Origin: an uncultured Chlamydiae bacterium
Lineage (GTDB): Bacteria; Chlamydiota; Chlamydiia; Chlamydiales; 2-12-FULL-49-11
Reading direction: 5' to 3'
Length of the DNA: 56,259 nt
Assembly (NCBI GenBank): GCA_937996705.1
Contig: CALKUQ010000051.1
Location: 1 to 56,259, forward strand
Positions 51,255 through 56,259 of this stretch are shown here, one piece after another. Position numbers and translations under genes: made by a program. The notes beneath the pieces are model-generated. The model was not told the origin of the DNA, ran no database searches, and saw nothing but the letters and a program-made list of their open reading frames with translations. Position 1 is the stretch's first letter, and every line of letters starts with the position of its first letter.

Positions 51255-51261
51255 TAATGGC

Positions 51262-51292
51262 TGGTGCCAGGCCTGTGTGGTTGGTGCCATGG
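51262..51292. repeat. Broken MITE-end fragments before copy D
   Basis: GGTGCCAGGCCTGTGTGG and GGTTGGTGCCATGG lie in tandem before MITE D. Similar pieces (GGTTGGCCTGGCACCACACC) occur at about 50290-50309. They look like nested or partial copies of the MITE end. Confidence 0.55.
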
Positions 51293-51455
51293 TTGGTGCC
51301 AGGCCTGAGTTCCTGAGTCTTTTAGTTAAAATCGGCTTCGTGAGGATAGTCCAGCCTATTTTGTTCGAAAAATTAAAAATTTATCTCTATCTAAAAATCA
51401 ATAATTTGAGTTGATTAATTGTAAAAAGACTCAGGAACTCAGGCCTGGCACCAAA
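51293..51455 (+). mobile_element. MITE copy D
   Basis: 163 bp. It has the TTGGTGCCAGGCCTGAGTTC left end and the complementary right end (GCCTGGCACCAA), with the same interior and orientation as copies A and B. Lies between the RING gene and ada. Confidence 0.85.
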
Positions 51456-51560
51456 ACTAATGACCCCACCATTACTGCAGTGTATAAATTCTGATTAATG
51501 TGAAATCAATGCCTGAATTTCGGCGGCACGATTTTATCGATATGTTGTATACTGGCGGCC

Positions 51561-52610
51561 ATGGTAAACGATGCATGTAAAAAAGAATATTATAAGGCGC
51601 TCCTAGATAAAGATAGGGAGTATGAAGGGATTTTCTTTGTTGGTGTTATAACAACGGGGGTCTTTTGTAGGCCGACTTGCCCTGCAAGAAAGCCTAATTT
51701 TGTAAATTGTGAATTTTTTCAAACGGCGAAAGAGGCTCTTTTGGCCTCATTTAGACCTTGTAAACGATGTAGACCGCTTTCAAATCCAAATCAAGTGTCT
51801 GCAATCGTTAAAAAGCTCGTGGATGCAGTTGAAAATAATCCAGAAAAGCGTTGGAAAGATGGCGATTTTCGTAAATTGTCAGTAGACTCTTCTACTGCAC
51901 GCAGACAATTTAAAAAACGATTTGGCATGACCTTTGTAGAATATGCCAGATCAAGACGCATGGGGATTGCAATGAAACAAATTAGATCAGGTGAATCTGT
52001 GATTGATACTCAACTATCAAGTGGTTATGAGTCAGGCAGCGGCTTTAGGGACGCTTTTTCCCGTATTATGGGGGCTCCTCCTTCTAAAGGCAAAGATCTG
52101 ACGATTTTAAAAGCGACCTGGCTTGATTCACCAATTGGACCCATGCTGTCCATCGCTGATGACGAATTCCTTTATCTTTTAGAATTTGTTGATCGAAGGG
52201 GTCTGGAAAGAGAGATCGAAAGATTGCGATTAAGAACCAAATCAGCCATTATTCCAGGGCGAACTAAACCCATAGATTCTATCGAAGCCGAGCTTGCACA
52301 GTACTATGCAGGAACTCTAAACGAATTTAAAACTCCCCTCCATCTTCTTGGATCCCCCTTTCAACAGGAAGTTTGGAAAGAGCTTCAAAAAATCCCGCCC
52401 GGCGAAACAAGATCGTACTCCGACATAGCAATTGCCATGAACAGGCCTTCCAGCCAAAGAGCCGTAGCCAATGCCAACGGCGCAAATCAACTTGCAATTA
52501 TCATCCCCTGTCACAGGGTAATTCAAGCAAATGGTGAAATCGGTGGTTATGGTGGCGGAATTTCACGTAAACAATGGTTACTTAATCATGAGAGACAGAA
52601 TTGTAAATAG
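51561..52610 (+). CDS. ada: Bifunctional Ada DNA-repair methyltransferase and regulator
   Basis: 349 aa in the classical three-part order. The N-terminal zinc domain is TTGVFCRPTCPARKP and RPCKRCRP: Cys36, Cys40, Cys67 and Cys70, with Cys36 equal to the methyl-phosphotriester acceptor Cys38 of E. coli Ada. An AraC-type helix-turn-helix region follows (SSTARRQFKKRFGMTFVEYA). The C-terminal O6-alkylguanine transferase has IPCHRVIQANGEIGGYGGG with acceptor Cys317. It repairs alkylated DNA and activates its own response genes. Slightly shorter than E. coli Ada (354). Appears intact. Confidence 0.95.
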   Translation: MVNDACKKEYYKALLDKDREYEGIFFVGVITTGVFCRPTCPARKPNFVNCEFFQTAKEALLASFRPCKRCRPLSNPNQVSAIVKKLVDAVENNPEKRWKDGDFRKLSVDSSTARRQFKKRFGMTFVEYARSRRMGIAMKQIRSGESVIDTQLSSGYESGSGFRDAFSRIMGAPPSKGKDLTILKATWLDSPIGPMLSIADDEFLYLLEFVDRRGLEREIERLRLRTKSAIIPGRTKPIDSIEAELAQYYAGTLNEFKTPLHLLGSPFQQEVWKELQKIPPGETRSYSDIAIAMNRPSSQRAVANANGANQLAIIIPCHRVIQANGEIGGYGGGISRKQWLLNHERQNCK

Positions 52611-52712
52611 CGATTGTCTTATAGGCATTATCAATATCACCAATTGCTTCAGCTATTTTTTTCATAACAGTAGGAAAAAAGGATAAAAAATTTATAGCTA
52701 ATTTCAACATTC

Positions 52713-52920
52713 TTAGTCAGCTTTTTCAGGGGGTGCTCCGCTACCCGCAAGTAATCCACCATCAATTGTTAGCTCAATTCCTGTAATGTATTTTGACTCA
52801 TCGGATGCTAAAAATAGCACCGCGTTTGCCACATCATCTGGCATACCCATCGTTTGCATGGGGATATCTTTTGCAATTTGTGATATGCAGAATTCGAACC
52901 AGGTATGCAGTTTGGGCCTC
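52713..52920 (-). pseudogene. C-terminal remnant of a short-chain dehydrogenase/reductase
   Basis: Minus-strand reading gives MPDDVANAVLFLASDESKYI then TGIELTIDGGLLAGSG, ending at TAA (52713-52715). This is the typical SDR C-terminus (PEEVANAVLFLASDESSYVTGQ...VDGG). Nothing upstream of about 52920 remains, where RAYT-element sequence begins. Only the last third of the enzyme survives. Confidence 0.8.
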
Positions 52921-52935
52921 TGACCCCTTAAATGA

Positions 52936-53819
52936 TGGGGTCATCCTTGCGTTATTGCGTTTTCGATACTGAACGCCAATTTTTCTGCTTCCATGACTTC
53001 TAATCGGATTTTTCAGATTTTATATATTGTTCATTAAATTCTAATAACCAACGACTCACCCTGCTCGAATCTCTATTCATATACAATGCTATATACTCCT
53101 TGGTGACATTACTTTTCTCTATCGCTAATCTAGATATCATCCCTTTTGCGTAAGCAATTTTTGGAGATTTCGTATTTAGCGTAATCTGTTCTTTTTGAAG
53201 ATAAAGTAATTTACAAACAGCCTCAATAATTGTCTCAAAAGGCAAAATCTTTTCTGTAAAGATTGCATTTTGACCCCTAACTTCTTCTAGAAAATTATCA
53301 TTTCTAAGTTCATCAAGCTCTAGATCTGTTTCGGTGCTTCCGCAATAGGATGAAAAAAGCGAGATCGCTTCTTCTCTATTCTTGCTAAATTTTGCAAGTG
53401 CATAATCTTTAGTTATCCACGATATAGGATTTTTGTTTAGATAAGCCCTCTGGCTAGACCAAATATAATCCTCTGGCCTTATCGCAATATTTACCCTAAC
53501 AGGGTTTCTATGAATATAATTTTCGATAATGAAACTTTCCCAACTTCAATTAACAAATGAATATGATTCCTCATGAAAAAAAAATGCGTGAATTCTATGT
53601 CCAAATCGTTCAGTACCTTCCTGCAATAGTAAGCACACATTATAACTATCTTGATCTCAATAGAAAATGTCTTGCCCTTGATTCTCTCGTAACATTACAT
53701 GAAAAATGATCCTGGATAATGCTACCTTTTTGATCTTGCGATCTTTATCCCTATTAAAAATGAGATAGCATATCCAGTTAATCTATTTTTGAAAACGCAA
53801 TAACTCAAGGATGACCCCA
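52936..53819. mobile_element. RAYT-type element bounded by 29-bp inverted repeats
   Basis: The left repeat at 52936-52964 (TGGGGTCATCCTTGCGTTAT continuing to TGCGTTTTC) and its inverse at 53791-53819 agree at 28 of 29 positions. They enclose a decayed tyrosine transposase gene. A TGACCCC...GGGGTCA hairpin lies at 52921-52942 on the left side. The right repeat touches the stop codon of the exostosin-like gene. RAYT genes flanked by REP-type palindromes are known; the element is now inactive. Confidence 0.8.
53000..53755 (-). pseudogene. Decayed RAYT (Y1/HUH family) transposase
   Basis: Pieces on the minus strand are FHVMLRENQGQDIFY, stop, then LLLQEGTERFGHRIHAF, MRNHIHLLIEVGKVSLSK (HUH histidines), IHRNPVRVNIAIRPEDYIWS and AYLNKNPISWITKDYALAKF. 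The C-terminal LPFETIIEAVCKLLYLQKEQ and RDSSRVSRWLLEF follow. The order matches REP-associated tyrosine transposases. There is one nonsense codon, at least one frameshift, and a deletion between SLSK and IHRNPVR that removes the region normally holding the catalytic Tyr. It cannot be active. Confidence 0.85.
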
Positions 53820-54860
53820 CTACTCAGAAGAGCTAGAAAAAATTTTTTGCATCCAATAAGCTAATGTAAGCTTTTCTCTATAAGCGGGGTTTTCAAACGC
53901 ATCTCCATATAAAGCAAGCCATTTCGAAAAATTCTTTTTATTGATTTCTGACCAATCATTTATAATAACAACTGGGAGTCCTTGAAATAAGCGGTCCATT
54001 GGGGAGGTTTTTACAATTACAATACAACCTAAGATAAGATCTTCCCAAGCTCTCAGTGTATCAAGACCATTTCCAGGAGGGCACACAGAAAAAGCATACT
54101 CTCCTTTTAACCTCCAGTAATCTCTTCTAGTTATCCTTTTATTTAAAAAATCGGCCAACCCACTCTTTTTTATTTTTTTTGCAATCGTCTTTCTTGTCTC
54201 ACCGGGATCCAAATAACGGTCTATACTTTTCCATCCCTCAGCAATCGTATCATGAAGATGAAATTCAATTAACAATCGCTTTTTTCTTAAATATGTTGGC
54301 TTTAAGGAGAGTAAGACTTTATCAAGAACTTGCTCTTGCTTATTTGGAGTCTCCTGAATCTCATCAAAAGCCCCTGACCCTGTTGCTAAAGTGTGCACAT
54401 CAATTCCTATCGGTAGCGGCGAAACTTTATTAATCTGAGGTCCTCTATAGTCACAATTTTGAGCAAAAATATGGAGAATTTTCGGATTGGCAATAAACTC
54501 TTCTATATCAACCTCATTTTTATGAGAGGTTGGAAAAGATTCATCCCCCCAATTAATCACAAGGACAAATGGATTTTCTATCTTTGGCAAAAAATCTCGA
54601 GAGAAGATAGGGACATACCAGCTTTGCACCCAGACAACATCACCTGATTTTATATTTTCAGGCACTAGATAACTTCTTGGATCTAAGGAAAATTCAAAGG
54701 TCACATCACAAGATTTTGCAATTCCGTATGTAGAAATATACTTTAGCGATTTTGTCTCTCCAAAGAGGGTATTTTTGTGAGAGAGAACATCCAATTCCAA
54801 GGATTGCGAAAAAAGAGCTAGCTTAAATAACAAAAAAATTATCAAATTACGAAGTATCAT
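53820..54860 (-). CDS. Exostosin-like (GT47-type) glycosyltransferase, exported or anchored
   Basis: 346 aa. The start is set at the ATG at 54860 with GGAGGG five bases upstream. N-terminal hydrophobic signal (MILRNLIIFLLFKLALFSQS). The C-terminal half carries the exostosin-type block YAFSVCPPGNGLDTLRAWED followed by LILGCIVIVKTSPMDRLFQG and LPVVIINDWSEI. This fits GT47/exostosin-like enzymes, which transfer sugars from UDP-sugars. It lies next to a second glycosyltransferase on the same strand. The stop touches the RAYT inverted repeat, so the true 3' end may have been altered. Confidence 0.75.
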   Translation of the reverse strand: MILRNLIIFLLFKLALFSQSLELDVLSHKNTLFGETKSLKYISTYGIAKSCDVTFEFSLDPRSYLVPENIKSGDVVWVQSWYVPIFSRDFLPKIENPFVLVINWGDESFPTSHKNEVDIEEFIANPKILHIFAQNCDYRGPQINKVSPLPIGIDVHTLATGSGAFDEIQETPNKQEQVLDKVLLSLKPTYLRKKRLLIEFHLHDTIAEGWKSIDRYLDPGETRKTIAKKIKKSGLADFLNKRITRRDYWRLKGEYAFSVCPPGNGLDTLRAWEDLILGCIVIVKTSPMDRLFQGLPVVIINDWSEINKKNFSKWLALYGDAFENPAYREKLTLAYWMQKIFSSSSE

Positions 54861-54896
54861 GCTACCCTCCAAAGAGAAGTTACGTTGTTTTTATAA

Positions 54897-55955
54897 TTAA
54901 TGCAAATCCTCTTGATCAAGGTGAGTATTTAGGATCCCATTGACAATAGAAAGGACAAAATGATCTTCATCAAATAATTTGGCTTCATCAGAATCTAAAA
55001 ATCTGCGGATATTTTCTAAATAATTATTAAATCGATCTTCTGTAATCGAAATAAGATATTGATACAAATGCTCATCTGAAGAAAATTGGCGTCGATCTAT
55101 AAAACAATCAGAAGGAATTTCGTCTTGCACTGTTGGAGACCCTAAGTATACAGGGACAACACCAACTTTAAAACAGTCAAAGATTTTCTCGGTAATATAG
55201 CCCGGGACATCTTTTGTGTTTTCATACGCTATAGCAAATTTGTAGTGTTTCATTCTATCCCACTTATCTTCAACTACACCTTTATAGGTGCTATACCCTA
55301 AGTTATCCCACCAAGGTCCATAAAAATCAAATTGGTCTGGATGGAATTTTTCAAAAAAGTGAATTATCTTCTTTCTTTCTGAATAAAGTTCGCCCGGATA
55401 ATTTGAAAATTTATTGCCAAAAAAACCACAACAGAGCTTTCTCTCTTCGAAGAGGGGGAGCCCTTTCTCCATGGGAGCGAGCTCAAAGTAGCGAAACTTA
55501 ATGAATTTCTTTCCATCTACCAATCTATCATCAAAAGTAAAAATTTTGGAAAACAAATCATGCACCTCTGATGAATAAGATGTTGAAAAAACTGAAGGGG
55601 GTTCAAACAAAATATTCATCATCGCTTTTTTAGAAACTTTTTTCATATCTTGTGGATTTGGATAGTCGCCACGATAATCAACGAAAAAAAGCTGCCTCTC
55701 CTGGTTATACTTCTCCCGTAACTCATGCCTTGATTTAGAGTTTAAATGGACACCTTCTTGAGGCAAGATTTTGACACCATATTTCTCAAGGATATAGTGG
55801 ATTTTTTGCCATACTTTAAGATCCTTATATTCAGCACCATCCGCGAAAGTGAATTGATCTTTTTTAGAACCATCCAGATAGGCAATCTCCCTACAAAATA
55901 GGGGGCTAGCTAAAATTGTAGAAGCAGCAAATATCAAGTAGCGGAATAAAATCAT
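54897..55955 (-). CDS. GT10-family alpha-1,3-fucosyltransferase-like protein
   Basis: 352 aa from the ATG at 55955; a TTG 13 codons upstream is possible, and neither has a good ribosome site. An N-terminal signal or anchor (MILFRYLIFAASTILASPLF) is present. The GT10 donor-binding block is clear: YKFAIAYENTKDVPGYITEK followed by IFDCFKVGVVPVYLGSP. Before it come FEPPSVFSTSYS and FDFYGPWWDN. Fucosyltransferases of this family move fucose from GDP-fucose to GlcNAc or similar acceptors. It probably acts with the exostosin-like gene 36 bases downstream to decorate a surface or host glycan. Confidence 0.85.
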   Translation of the reverse strand: MILFRYLIFAASTILASPLFCREIAYLDGSKKDQFTFADGAEYKDLKVWQKIHYILEKYGVKILPQEGVHLNSKSRHELREKYNQERQLFFVDYRGDYPNPQDMKKVSKKAMMNILFEPPSVFSTSYSSEVHDLFSKIFTFDDRLVDGKKFIKFRYFELAPMEKGLPLFEERKLCCGFFGNKFSNYPGELYSERKKIIHFFEKFHPDQFDFYGPWWDNLGYSTYKGVVEDKWDRMKHYKFAIAYENTKDVPGYITEKIFDCFKVGVVPVYLGSPTVQDEIPSDCFIDRRQFSSDEHLYQYLISITEDRFNNYLENIRRFLDSDEAKLFDEDHFVLSIVNGILNTHLDQEDLH

Positions 55956-56203
55956 ATACGTAAAAATTTTATAGATAATCCACTTTTTTCTCAATACAAT
56001 TTATTTTAAACCTGCTTTGCTACTTATATACACAACGAAACTGAAAAACAGGGAAATAAGAGCTAAATTTTCAAGATATTACTCAGATTTAAAAAAATAA
56101 TTTAGCAAGGATAGAATGATACGCCGATTCAACTCTGAAGTGCGACAATACATCACATCAACCTTAGAACATCACGGTTCTCTATAGATTGCGTCATAAT
56201 AAA

Positions 56204-56259
56204 TTTGGTGCCAGGCCTGAGTTCCTGAGTCTTTTAATTGAAATCGGCTACGCGAGGTA
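56204..56259 (+). mobile_element. MITE copy E, cut by the window end
   Basis: Begins TTTGGTGCCAGGCCTGAGTT and continues into GAAATCGGCTACGCGAGG, matching copies A, B and D. The right half lies outside the window. Confidence 0.85.

Noticed and set aside
53000..53245. Stand-alone 81-aa gene
   Set aside because: It is the C-terminal part of the decayed RAYT transposase; its first ATG-like codon has no ribosome site.

Overview
The window looks like an accessory, effector-rich region of an environmental chlamydia (Chlamydiota outside Chlamydiaceae). I infer this from the low GC, the many Legionella/Chlamydiae-type eukaryotic-like proteins (PP2C, Fic, ankyrin, LRR, RING-H2, DUF4116 repeats, HD/SidE-like phosphodiesterase), small Inc-like double-hairpin membrane proteins, and outer-membrane beta-barrels ending in aromatic or aliphatic residues. 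No rRNA, tRNA or CRISPR array was seen. Species and family cannot be fixed from the sequence alone.

Layout. 1-5.7 kb: an unknown gene, an autotransporter-barrel remnant, two small membrane proteins, a PP2C phosphatase and an ExoD-type protein. 6-9 kb: an outer-membrane barrel paired with a small HxD oxygenase-like protein, a BNR-type remnant and a Fic/ankyrin protein. 9-11.4 kb: a small hydrophobic protein, OsmC and a transglutaminase-like protein. 11.5-17.3 kb: a tight eight-gene minus-strand operon of coiled-coil proteins, bounded by two paralogues ending in a HxH motif and carrying U-box-like modules and a possible CaaX box. 17.8-26.7 kb: LRR and other unknown proteins, a porin-like barrel followed by a surface protein split by an in-frame stop, and a 1260-residue repeat protein. 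26.9-34.4 kb: exported superoxide dismutase, sterol-methyltransferase-like enzyme, a large helical protein, Inc-like and LRR proteins. 34.6-44 kb: a small gene broken by a MITE, a 1245-residue HD-domain protein, an ankyrin protein, a frameshifted pair and a GH81 beta-1,3-glucanase. 44-47.3 kb: an OprB porin, exported amidase and small exported protein. 47.5-51.3 kb: two DUF4116 paralogues and a RING-H2/ankyrin protein. 51.5-56 kb: Ada, an SDR remnant, a decayed RAYT transposase with 29-bp inverted repeats, an exostosin-like glycosyltransferase and a GT10 fucosyltransferase-like gene.

How it works together (inference). Most genes appear to serve contact with a eukaryotic host. Ubiquitin-related modules recur: U-box-like units in three proteins, one RING-H2 protein and one SidE-like phosphodiesterase. 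Two proteins, and perhaps a third, share an N-terminal 'HW...GHR' hydrophobic domain that may be a targeting module. The right-hand 21 kb is shaped by a roughly 140-165 bp MITE (four complete copies and one cut by the window edge) and by RAYT-type sequences. Many genes here are broken, so the region is in flux.
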